A DNA stretch of 64,000 nucleotides from the NCBI GenBank assembly GCA_950106755.1, contig OX467085.1:2232001-2296000 (forward strand), read 5' to 3'. The notes under the pieces are model-generated. The model searched no databases, was not told the origin of the DNA, and was given only the letters and a program-made list of their open reading frames with translations. Both the position numbers and the translations under genes were made by a program. Source of the DNA: Climacium dendroides. Taxonomy: Eukaryota; Streptophyta; Bryopsida; Hypnales; Climaciaceae. Numbering within the stretch: the first letter of the stretch is position 1; each line of letters starts with the position of its first letter. Of this stretch, positions 26,244 through 38,300 are shown piece by piece.

Positions 26244-28383
26244 ATGTCCGAAATCATAACACACAAGTTGCAAATCTTCGAAATAGTTAGGATTCATGGA
26301 AAAATGAAGTTTAAGAGAACCCTATTGCTTCCCCAGTCTTTTTCAATCGAAATGGGTGTTAAAAATAATCAGACTCTAAAAATCATGCTGTATTTAATAG
26401 AAACCAAACCAATAAATTATAGGCTTTTGACGTGGAAGCATGTCCGAAATTATAACACACAAGTTGCAAATCGTCGAAATAGTTAGGATTCATGGAAAAA
26501 TGAAGTTTAAGAGAACCCTATTGCTTCCCCACACTTTTTCAATTCAAATGGGTGTTGAAGAATGAGACTCTAAAAATCATGTTGTATTTAATAGATACCA
26601 AACCAATAAATTATAGGCTTTTGTTGTCGAAGCATGTCCGAAATTATAACACACAAGTTGCAAATCGTCGAAATAGTTAGGATTCATGGATAAATGAAGT
26701 TTAAGAGAACCCTATTGCTTTCCCACACTTTTTCAATTGAAATGGGTGTTGAAGAATGAGACTCTAAAAATCATGTTGTATTTAATAGATACCAAACCAA
26801 TAAATTATAGGCTTTTGACGTGGAAGCATGTCCGAAATTATAACACACAAGTTGCAAATCGTCGAAATAGTTAGGATTCATGGATAAATGAAGTTTAAGA
26901 GAACCCTATTGCTTTCCCACACTTTTTCAATCGAAATGGGTGTTAAAAAAATCAGACTCTAAAAATCATACTGTATTTAGTAGAAACCAAACCAATAAAT
27001 TATAGGCTTTTGACGTGGAAGCATGTCCGAAATTATAACACACAAGTTGCAAATCGTCGAAATAGTTAGGATTCATGGAAAAATGAAGTTTAAGAGAACC
27101 CTATTGCTTCCCCACACTTTTTCAATTGAAATGGGTGTTGAAGAATGAGACTCTAAAAATCATGTTGTATTTAATAGATACCAAACCAATAAATTATAGG
27201 CTTTTGACGTGGAAGCATGTCCGAAATTATAACACACAAGTTGCAAATCGTCGAAATAGTTAGGATTCATGGATAAATGAAGTTTAAGAGAACCCTATTG
27301 CTTTCCCAAACTTTTTCAATCGAAATGGGTGTTAAAAAAATCAGACTCTAAAAATCATACTGTATTTAATAGAAACCAAACCAATAAATTATAGGCTTTT
27401 GACGTGGAAGCATGTCCGAAATTATAACACACAAGTTGCAAATCGTCGAAATAGTTAGGATTCATGGAAAAATGAAGTTTAAGAAAACCATATGGCTTCC
27501 CCACACTTTTTCAATCGAAATGGGTGTTAAAAAAATCAGACTCTAAAAATCATGCTGTATTTAATAGAAACCAAACCAATAAATTATAGGCTTTTGACGT
27601 GGAAGCATGTCCGAAATCATAACACACAAGTTGCAAATCGTCGAAATAGTTAGGATTCATGGAAAAATGAAGTTTAAGAGAACCCTATTGCTTCCCCACA
27701 CTTTTTCAATTGAAATGGGTGTTGAAGAATGAGACTCTAAAAATCATGTTGTATTCAATAGATACCAAACCAATAAATTATAGGCTTTTGACGTGGAAGC
27801 ATGTCCGAAATTATAACACACAAGTTGCAAATCGTCGAAATAGTTAGGATTCATGGAAAAATGAAGTTTAAGAAAACCCTATTGCTTCCCCACACTTTTT
27901 CAATCGAAATGGGTGTTAAAAAAATCAGACTCTAAAAATCATGCTGTATTTAATGGAAACCAAACCAATAAATTATAGGCTTTTGACGTGGAAGCATGTC
28001 CGAAATTATAACACACAAGTTGCAAATCGTCGAAATAGTTAGGATTCATGGAAAAATGAAGTTTAAGAGAACCCTATTGCTTCCCCACACTTTTTCAATT
28101 GAAATGGGTGTTGAAGAATGAGACTCTAAAAATCATGTTGTATTTAATAGATACCAAACCCATAAATTATAGGCTTTTGACGTGGAAGCATGTCCGAAAT
28201 TATAACACACAAGTTGCAAATCGTCGAAATAGTTAGGATTCATGGAAAAATGAAGTTTAAGAGAACCCTATTGCTTCCGCACACTTTTTCAATTGAAATG
28301 GGTGTTGAAGAATGAGACTCTAAAAATCATGTTGTATTTAATAGATACCAAACCAATAAATTATAGGCTTTTGACGTGGAAGC
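26244..28383 (+). repeat. 11-monomer segment, copy 1 (offset 6,614 bp to 32,858)
   Basis: Starts with a 196-bp monomer and ends at the next one, 2,140 bp later. The interval between 32,858 and 34,998 is also 2,140 bp. Shared rare variants are CAATTCAAATGG (26,541/33,155), GTTGTCGAAGC, CATACTGTATTTAGTAG, CTTTCCCAAAC (27,301/33,915), AACCATATGGC and TTAATGGAAACC, all in the same order. Confidence 0.9.
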
Positions 28384-29938
28384 ATGTCCGAAATCATAAC
28401 ACACAAGTTGCAAATCTTCGAAATAGTTAGGATTCATGGAAAAATGAAGTTTAAGAGAACCCTATTGCTTCCCCAGTCTTTTTCAATCGAAATGGGTGTT
28501 AAAAATAATCAGACTCTAAAAATCATGCTGTATTTAATAGAAACCAAACCAATAAATTATAGGCTTTTGACGTGGAAGCATGTCCGAAATTATAACACAC
28601 AAGTTGCAAATCGTCGAAATAGTTAGGATTCATGGAAAAATGAAGTTTAAGAGAACCCTATTGCTTCCCCACACTTTTTCATTTGAAATGGGTGTTGAAA
28701 AATGAGACTCTAAAAATCAAGTTGTATTTAATAGATACCAAACCAATAAATTATAGGCTTTTGACGTGGAAGCATGTCCGAAATTATAACACACAAGTTG
28801 CAAATCGTCGAAATAGTTAGGATTCATGGAAAAATGAAGTTTAAGAGAACCCTATTGCTTCCGCACACTTTTTCAATTGAAATGGGTGTTGAAGAATGAG
28901 ACTCTAAAAATCATGTTGTATTTAATAGATACCAAACCAATAAATTATAGGCTTTTGACGTGGAAGCATGTCCGAAATCATAACACACAAGTTGCAAATC
29001 TTCGAAATAGTTAGGATTCATGGATAAATGAAGTTTAAGAGAACCCTATTGCTTCCCCACACTTTTTCAATTGAAATGGGTGTTGAAGAATGAGACTCTA
29101 AAAATCATGTTGTATTTAATAGATACCAAACCAATAAATTATAGGCTTTTGACGTCGAAGCATGTCCGAAATTATAACACACAAGTTGCAAATCGTCGAA
29201 ATAGTTAGGATTCATGGAAAAATGAAGTTTAAGAGAACCCTATTGCTTCCCCACACTTTTTCAATTGAAATGGGTGTTGAAGAATGAGACTCTAAAAATC
29301 ATGTTGTATTTAATAGATACCAAACCAATAAATTATAGGCTTTTGACGTCGAAGCATGTCCGAAATTATAACACACAAGTTGCAAATCGTCGAAATAGTT
29401 AGGATTCATGGAAAAATGAAGTTTAAGAAAACCATATGGCTTCCCCACACTTTTTCAATCGAAATGGGTGTTAAAAAAATCAGACTCTAAAAATCATGCT
29501 GTATTTAATAGAAACCAAACCAATAAATTATAGGCTTTTGACGTGGAAGCATGTCCGAAATTATAACACACAAGTTGCAAATCGTCGAAATAGTTAGGAT
29601 TCATGGAAAAATGAAGTTTAAGAGAACCCTATTGCTTCCCCACACTTTTTCAATTGAAATGGGTGTTGAAGAATGAGACTCTAAAAATCATGTTGTATTT
29701 AATAGATACCAAACCCATAAATTATAGGCTTTTGACGTGGAAGCATGTCCGAAATTATAACACACAAGTTGCAAATCGTCGAAATAGTTAGGATTCATGG
29801 AAAAATGAAGTTTAAGAGAACCCTATTGCTTCCGCACACTTTTTCAATTGAAATGGGTGTTGAAGAATGAGACTCTAAAAATCATGTTGTATTTAATAGA
29901 TACCAAACCAATAAATTATAGGCTTTTGACGTGGAAGC

Positions 29939-31105
29939 ATGTCCGAAATCATAACACACAAGTTGCAAATCTTCGAAATAGTTAGGATTCATGGAAAAAT
30001 GAAGTTTAAGAGAACCCTATTGCTTCCCCAGTCTTTTTCAATCGAAATGGGTGTTAAAAATATTCAGACTCTAAAAATCATGCTGTATTTAATAGAAACC
30101 AAACCAATAAATTATAGGCTTTTGACGTGGAAGCATGTCCGAAATTATAACACACAAGTTGCAAATCGTCGAAATAGTTAGGATTCATGGAAAAATGAAG
30201 TTTAAGAGAACCCTATTGCTTCCCCACACTTTTTCATTTGAAATGGGTGTTGAAAAATGAGACTCTAAAAATCATGTTGTATTTAATAGATACCAAACCA
30301 ATAAATTATAGGCTTTTGACGTGGAAGCATGTCCGAAATTATAACACACAAGTTGCAAATCGTCGAAATAGTTAGGATTCATGGAAAAATGAAGTTTAAG
30401 AGAACCCTATTGCTTCCGCACACTTTTTCAATTGAAATGGGTGTTGAAGAATGAGACTCTAAAAATCATGTTGTATTTAATAGATACCAAACCAATAAAT
30501 TATAGGCTTTTGACGTCGAAGCATGTCCGAAATTATAACACACAAGTTGCAAATCGTCGAAATAGTTAGGATTCATGGAAAAATGAAGTTTAAGAAAACC
30601 CTATTGCTTCCCCACACTTTTTCAATCGAAATGGGTGTTAAAAAAATCAGACTCTAAAAATCATGCTGTATTTAATAGAAACCAAACCAATAAATTATAG
30701 GCTTTTGACGTGGAAGCATGTCCGAAATTATAACACACAAGTTGCAAATCGTCGAAATAGTTAGGATTCATGGAAAAATGAAGTTTAAGAGAACCCTATT
30801 GCTTCCCCACACTTTTTCAATTGAAATGGGTGTTGAAGAATGAGACTCTAAAAATCATGTTGTATTTAATAGATACCAAACCCATAAATTATAGGCTTTT
30901 GACGTGGAAGCATGTCCGAAATTATAACACACAAGTTGCAAATCGTCGAAATAGTTAGGATTCATGGAAAAATGAAGTTTAAGAGAACCCTATTGCTTCC
31001 GCACACTTTTTCAATTGAAATGGGTGTTGAAGAATGAGACTCTAAAAATCATGTTGTATTTAATAGATACCAAACCAATAAATTATAGGCTTTTGACGTG
31101 GAAGC
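29939..31105 (+). repeat. Six-monomer HOR (1,167 bp), isolated copy
   Basis: Order: 196-bp monomer; CATTTG/GAAAAATGAG; CCGCAC; a 195-bp class-B unit preceded by GACGTCGAAGC; CCCATAA; CCGCAC. The same six-unit order occupies 55,802-56,968 and 58,525-59,691, more than 25 kb away. The 196-bp monomer here has AATATTCAG, otherwise found only at 49.4-54.5 kb and 62.0 kb. Confidence 0.87.
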
Positions 31106-31301
31106 ATGTCCGAAATCATAACACACAAGTTGCAAATCTTCGAAATAGTTAGGATTCATGGAAAAATGAAGTTTAAGAGAACCCTATTGCTTCCCCAGTC
31201 TTTTTCAATCGAAATGGGTGTTAAAAATAATCAGACTCTAAAAATCATGCTGTATTTAATAGAAACCAAACCAATAAATTATAGGCTTTTGACGTGGAAG
31301 C
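31106..31301 (+). repeat. Reference 196-bp class-B monomer (CAGTC/AATAATCAG type)
   Basis: This subclass has CTTCCCCAGTCTTTTTC where others have CCCACACTTTTTC, and GTTAAAAATAATCAG, which adds one base over the 195-bp form. There are 33 such monomers, starting at 579, 3883, 4662, 7577, 13600, 21383, 26244, 28384, 29939, 31106, 31690, 32274, 32858, 34998, 35194, 36167, 37140, 39863, 40059, 40255, 41810, 42006, 42202, 43175, 49388, 51331, 52498, 54441, 55802, 56969, 58525, 59692 and 62025. They are sparse before 26 kb (six) and dense afterwards (27), and make good markers of HOR phase. Most have AAATCTTCG near the start. Each opens an 80-codon frame running into the next monomer, explained by repeat arithmetic and not by coding selection. 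Confidence 0.95.
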
Positions 31302-32857
31302 ATGTCCGAAATTATAACACACAAGTTGCAAATCGTCGAAATAGTTAGGATTCATGGAAAAATGAAGTTTAAGAGAACCCTATTGCTTCCCCACACTTTT
31401 TCATTTGAAATGGGTGTTGAAAAATGAGACTCTAAAAATCATGTTGTATTTAATAGATACCAAACCCATAAATTATAGGCTTTTGACGTGGAAGCATGTC
31501 CGAAATTATAACACACAAGTTGCAAATCGTCGAAATAGTTAGGATTCATGGAAAAATGAAGTTTAAGAGAACCCTATTGCTTCCGCACACTTTTTCAATT
31601 GAAATGGGTGTTGAAGAATGAGACTCTAAAAATCATGTTGTATTTAATAGATACCAAACCAATAAATTATAGGCTTTTGACGTGGAAGCATGTCCGAAAT
31701 CATAACACACAAGTTGCAAATCTTCGAAATAGTTAGGATTCATGGAAAAATGAAGTTTAAGAGAACCCTATTGCTTCCCCAGTCTTTTTCAATCGAAATG
31801 GGTGTTAAAAATAATCAGACTCTAAAAATCATGCTGTATTTAATAGAAACCAAACCAATAAATTATAGGCTTTTGACGTGGAAGCATGTCCGAAATTATA
31901 ACACACAAGTTGCAAATCGTCGAAATAGTTAGGATTCATGGAAAAATGAAGTTTAAGAGAACCCTATTGCTTCCCCACACTTTTTCAATTGAAATGGGTG
32001 TTGAAGAATGAGACTCTAAAAATCATGTTGTATTTAATAGATACCAAACCCATAAATTATAGGCTTTTGACGTGGAAGCATGTCCGAAATTATAACACAC
32101 AAGTTGCAAATCGTCGAAATAGTTAGGATTCATGGAAAAATGAAGTTTAAGAGAACCCTATTGCTTCCGCACACTTTTTCAATTGAAATGGGTGTTGAAG
32201 AATGAGACTCTAAAAATCATGTTGTATTTAATAGATACCAAACCAATAAATTATAGGCTTTTGACGTGGAAGCATGTCCGAAATCATAACACACAAGTTG
32301 CAAATCTTCGAAATAGTTAGGATTCATGGAAAAATGAAGTTTAAGAGAACCCTATTGCTTCCCCAGTCTTTTTCAATCGAAATGGGTGTTAAAAATAATC
32401 AGACTCTAAAAATCATGCTGTATTTAATAGAAACCAAACCAATAAATTATAGGCTTTTGACGTGGAAGCATGTCCGAAATTATAACACACAAGTTGCAAA
32501 TCGTCGAAATAGTTAGGATTCATGGAAAAATGAAGTTTAAGAGAACCCTATTGCTTCCCCACACTTTTTCATTTGAAATGGGTGTTGAAAAATGAGACTC
32601 TAAAAATCATGTTGTATTTAATAGATACCAAACCCATAAATTATAGGCTTTTGACGTGGAAGCATGTCCGAAATTATAACACACAAGTTGCAAATCGTCG
32701 AAATAGTTAGGATTCATGGAAAAATGAAGTTTAAGAGAACCCTATTGCTTCCGCACACTTTTTCAATTGAAATGGGTGTTGAAGAATGAGACTCTAAAAA
32801 TCATGTTGTATTTAATAGATACCAAACCAATAAATTATAGGCTTTTGACGTGGAAGC
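31106..32857 (+). repeat. Three-monomer HOR (584 bp), three tandem copies
   Basis: Units start at 31,106, 31,690 and 32,274, and a fourth 196-bp monomer starts in phase at 32,858. Each trimer is 196 + 194 + 194 bp: a CAGTC-type monomer, a CCCATAA monomer and a CCGCAC monomer. The middle monomer alternates: CATTTG/GAAAAATGAG in copies 1 and 3, CAATTG/GAAGAATGAG in copy 2. This is the shortest clean HOR in the window. Confidence 0.93.
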
Positions 32858-34997
32858 ATGTCCGAAATCATAACACACAAGTTGCAAATCTTCGAAATAG
32901 TTAGGATTCATGGAAAAATGAAGTTTAAGAGAACCCTATTGCTTCCCCAGTCTTTTTCAATCGAAATGGGTGTTAAAAATAATCAGACTCTAAAAATCAT
33001 GCTGTATTTAATAGAAACCAAACCAATAAATTATAGGCTTTTGACGTGGAAGCATGTCCGAAATTATAACACACAAGTTGCAAATCGTCGAAATAGTTAG
33101 GATTCATGGAAAAATGAAGTTTAAGAGAACCCTATTGCTTCCCCACACTTTTTCAATTCAAATGGGTGTTGAAGAATGAGACTCTAAAAATCATGTTGTA
33201 TTTAATAGATACCAAACCAATAAATTATAGGCTTTTGTTGTCGAAGCATGTCCGAAATTATAACACACAAGTTGCAAATCGTCGAAATAGTTAGGATTCA
33301 TGGATAAATGAAGTTTAAGAGAACCCTATTGCTTTCCCACACTTTTTCAATTGAAATGGGTGTTGAAGAATGAGACTCTAAAAATCATGTTGTATTTAAT
33401 AGATACCAAACCAATAAATTATAGGCTTTTGACGTGGAAGCATGTCCGAAATTATAACACACAAGTTGCAAATCGTCGAAATAGTTAGGATTCATGGATA
33501 AATGAAGTTTAAGAGAACCCTATTGCTTTCCCACACTTTTTCAATCGAAATGGGTGTTAAAAAAATCAGACTCTAAAAATCATACTGTATTTAGTAGAAA
33601 CCAAACCAATAAATTATAGGCTTTTGACGTGGAAGCATGTCCGAAATTATAACACACAAGTTGCAAATCGTCGAAATAGTTAGGATTCATGGAAAAATGA
33701 AGTTTAAGAGAACCCTATTGCTTCCCCACACTTTTTCAATTGAAATGGGTGTTGAAGAATGAGACTCTAAAAATCATGTTGTATTTAATAGATACCAAAC
33801 CAATAAATTATAGGCTTTTGACGTGGAAGCATGTCCGAAATTATAACACACAAGTTGCAAATCGTCGAAATAGTTAGGATTCATGGATAAATGAAGTTTA
33901 AGAGAACCCTATTGCTTTCCCAAACTTTTTCAATCGAAATGGGTGTTAAAAAAATCAGACTCTAAAAATCATACTGTATTTAATAGAAACCAAACCAATA
34001 AATTATAGGCTTTTGACGTGGAAGCATGTCCGAAATTATAACACACAAGTTGCAAATCGTCGAAATAGTTAGGATTCATGGAAAAATGAAGTTTAAGAAA
34101 ACCATATGGCTTCCCCACACTTTTTCAATCGAAATGGGTGTTAAAAAAATCAGACTCTAAAAATCATGCTGTATTTAATAGAAACCAAACCAATAAATTA
34201 TAGGCTTTTGACGTGGAAGCATGTCCGAAATCATAACACACAAGTTGCAAATCGTCGAAATAGTTAGGATTCATGGAAAAATGAAGTTTAAGAGAACCCT
34301 ATTGCTTCCCCACACTTTTTCAATTGAAATGGGTGTTGAAGAATGAGACTCTAAAAATCATGTTGTATTCAATAGATACCAAACCAATAAATTATAGGCT
34401 TTTGACGTGGAAGCATGTCCGAAATTATAACACACAAGTTGCAAATCGTCGAAATAGTTAGGATTCATGGAAAAATGAAGTTTAAGAAAACCCTATTGCT
34501 TCCCCACACTTTTTCAATCGAAATGGGTGTTAAAAAAATCAGACTCTAAAAATCATGCTGTATTTAATGGAAACCAAACCAATAAATTATAGGCTTTTGA
34601 CGTGGAAGCATGTCCGAAATTATAACACACAAGTTGCTAATCGTCGAAATAGTTAGGATTCATGGAAAAATGAAGTTTAAGAGAACCCTATTGCTTCCCC
34701 ACACTTTTTCAATTGAAATGGGTGTTGAAGAATGAGACTCTAAAAATCATGTTGTATTTAATAGATACCAAACCCATAAATTATAGGCTTTTGACGTGGA
34801 AGCATGTCCGAAATTATAACACACAAGTTGCAAATCGTCGAAATAGTTAGGATTCATGGAAAAATGAAGTTTAAGAGAACCCTATTGCTTCCGCACACTT
34901 TTTCAATTGAAATGGGTGTTGAAGAATGAGACTCTAAAAATCATGTTGTATTTAATAGATACCAAACCAATAAATTATAGGCTTTTGACGTGGAAGC
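32858..34997 (+). repeat. 11-monomer segment, copy 2
   Basis: Same length (2,140 bp) and marker order as 26,244-28,383. It adds a private AAGTTGCTAATCG (34,631) not present in copy 1 but shared with units at 35,800, 39,496 and 41,250, so those descend from this copy. Confidence 0.9.
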
Positions 34998-37139
34998 ATG
35001 TCCGAAATCATAACACACAAGTTGCAAATCTTCGAAATAGTTAGGATTCATGGAAAAATGAAGTTTAAGAGAACCCTATTGCTTCCCCAGTCTTTTTCAA
35101 TCGAAATGGGTGTGAAAAATAATCAGACTCTAAAAATCATGCTGTATTTAATAGAAACCAAACCAATAAATTATAGGCTTTTGACGTGGAAGCATGTCCG
35201 AAATTATAACACACAAGTTGCAAATCGTCGAAATAGTTAGGATTCATGGAAAAATGAAGTTTAAGAGAACCCTATTGCTTCCCCAGTCTTTTTCAATCGA
35301 AATGGGTGTGAAAAATAATCAGACTCTAAAAATCATGCTGTATTTAATAGAAACCAAACCAATAAATTATAGGCTTTTGACGTGGAAGCATGTCCGAAAT
35401 CATAACACACAAGTTGCAAATCGTCGAAATAGTTAGGATTCATGGAAAAATGAAGTTTAAGAGAACCCTATTGCTTCCCCACACTTTTTCAATTGAAATG
35501 GGTGTTGAAGAATGAGACTCTAAAAATCATGTTGTATTCAATAGATACCAAACCAATAAATTATAGGCTTTTGACGTGGAAGCATGTCCGAAATTATAAC
35601 ACACAAGTTGCAAATCGTCGAAATAGTTAGGATTCATGGAAAAATGAAGTTTAAGAAAACCCTATTGCTTCCCCACACTTTTTCAATCGAAATGGGTGTT
35701 AAAAAAATCAGACTCTAAAAATCATGCTGTATTTAATGGAAACCAAACCAATAAATTATAGGCTTTTGACGTGGAAGCATGTCCGAAATTATAACACACA
35801 AGTTGCTAATCGTCGAAATAGTTAGGATTCATGGAAAAATGAAGTTTAAGAGAACCCTATTGCTTCCCCACACTTTTTCAATTGAAATGGGTGTTGAAGA
35901 ATGAGACTCTAAAAATCATGTTGTATTTAATAGATACCAAACCCATAAATTATAGGCTTTTGACGTGGAAGCATGTCCGAAATTATAACACACAAGTTGC
36001 AAATCGTCGAAATAGTTAGGATTCATGGAAAAATGAAGTTTAAGAGAACCCTATTGCTTCCGCACACTTTTTCAATTGAAATGGGTGTTGAAGAATGAGA
36101 CTCTAAAAATCATGTTGTATTTAATAGATACCAAACCAATAAATTATAGGCTTTTGACGTGGAAGCATGTCCGAAATCATAACACACAAGTTGCAAATCT
36201 TCGAAATAGTTAGGATTCATGGAAAAATGAAGTTTAAGAGAACCCTATTGCTTCCCCAGTCTTTTTCAATCGAAATGGGTGTGAAAAATAATCAGACTCT
36301 AAAAATCATGCTGTATTTAATAGAAACCAAACCAATAAATTATAGGCTTTTGACGTGGAAGCATGTCCGAAATTATAACACACAAGTTGCAAATCGTCGA
36401 AATAGTTAGGATTCATGGAAAAATGAAGTTTAAGAGAACCCTATTGCTTCCCCACACTTTTTCAATTGAAATGGGTGTTGAAGAATGAGACTCTAAAAAT
36501 CATGTTGTATTCAATAGATACCAAACCAATAAATTATAGGCTTTTGACGTGGAAGCATGTCCGAAATTATAACACACAAGTTGCAAATCGTCGAAATAGT
36601 TAGGATTCATGGAAAAATGAAGTTTAAGAAAACCCTATTGCTTCCCCACACTTTTTCAATCGAAATGGGTGTTAAAAAAATCAGACTCTAAAAATCATGC
36701 TGTATTTAATGGAAACCAAACCAATAAATTATAGGCTTTTGACGTGGAAGCATGTCCGAAATTATAACACACAAGTTGCAAATCGTCGAAATAGTTAGGA
36801 TTCATGGAAAAATGAAGTTTAAGAGAACCCTATTGCTTCCCCACACTTTTTCAATTGAAATGGGTGTTGAAGAATGAGACTCTAAAAATCATGTTGTATT
36901 TAATAGATACCAAACCCATAAATTATAGGCTTTTGACGTGGAAGCATGTCCGAAATTATAACACACAAGTTGCAAATCGTCGAAATAGTTAGGATTCATG
37001 GAAAAATGAAGTTTAAGAGAACCCTATTGCTTCCGCACACTTTTTCAATTGAAATGGGTGTTGAAGAATGAGACTCTAAAAATCATGTTGTATTTAATAG
37101 ATACCAAACCAATAAATTATAGGCTTTTGACGTGGAAGC
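34998..37139 (+). repeat. Doublet of 196-bp monomers and 1,169/973-bp repeats
   Basis: Two 196-bp monomers stand side by side at 34,998 and 35,194. The next are at 36,167 (1,169 bp, six monomers) and 37,140 (973 bp, five monomers). The first three carry GTGTGAAAAATAATC (T to G), a variant confined to nine 196-bp monomers between 34,998 and 42,202. The unit with GTTGCTAATCG recurs at 34,631 and 35,800, again 1,169 bp apart. Confidence 0.88.
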
Positions 37140-38300
37140 ATGTCCGAAATCATAACACACAAGTTGCAAATCTTCGAAATAGTTAGGATTCATGGAAAAA
37201 TGAAGTTTAAGAGAACCCTATTGCTTCCCCAGTCTTTTTCAATCGAAATGGGTGTTAAAAATAATCAGACTCTAAAAATCATGCTGTATTTAATAGAAAC
37301 CAAACCAATAAATTATAGGCTTTTGACGTGGAAGCATGTCCGAAATTATAACACACAAGTTGCAAATCGTCGAAATAGTTAGGATTCATGGAAAAATGAA
37401 GTTTAAGAGAACCCTATTGCTTCCCCACACTTTTTCATTTGAAATGGGTGTTGAAAAATGAGACTCTAAAAATCATGTTGTATTTAATAGATACCAAACC
37501 AATAAATTATAGGCTTTTGACGTGGAAGCATGTCCGAAATTATAACACACAAGTTGCAAATCGTCGAAATAGTTAGGATTCATGGAAAAATGAAGTTTAA
37601 GAGAACCCTATTGCTTCCGCACACTTTTTCAATTGAAATGGGTGTTGAAGAATGAGACTCTAAAAATCATGTTGTATTTAATAGATACCAAACCAATAAA
37701 TTATAGGCTTTTGACTTGGAAGCATGTCCGAAATCATAACACACAAGTTGCAAATCTTCGAAATAGATAGGAGTCATGGAAAAATGAAGTTTAAGAAAAC
37801 CCTATTGCTTCCCCACACTTTTTCAATTGAAATGGGTGTTGAAGAATGAGACTCTAAAAATCATGTTGTATTTAATAGATACCAAACCAATAAATTATAG
37901 GCTTTTGACTTGGAAGCATGTCCGAAATTATAACACACAAGTTGCAAATCGTCGAAATAGTTAGGATTCTCGGAAAAATGAAGTTTAAGAGAACCCTATT
38001 GCTTCCCCACACTTGTTCAATCGAAATGGGTGTTAAAAAAATCAGACTCTAAAAATCATGCTGTATTTAATAGAAACCAAACCAATAAATTATAGGCTTT
38101 TGACTTGGAAGCATGTCCGAAATCATAACACACAAGTTGCAAATCTTCGAAATAGATAGGAGTCATGGAAAAATGAAGTTTAAGAAAACCCTATTGCTTC
38201 CCCACACTTTTTCAATCGAAATGGGTGTTGAAGAATGAGACTCTAAAAATCATGTTGTATTTAATAGATACCAAACCAATAAATTATAGGCTTTTGACGT
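37140..38300 (+). repeat. GATAGGAGTC segment, copy 1
   Basis: Six monomers that match 43,175-44,34x at offset 6,035 bp (31 monomers): GATAGGAGTC (GAGTC at 37,771/43,806), GATTCTCGG, CACTTGTTCAATCG and the GACTTGG junctions. The last monomer here has CAATCG with GAAGAATGAG and no CATGTGTA deletion, unlike the later copies. Confidence 0.87.
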
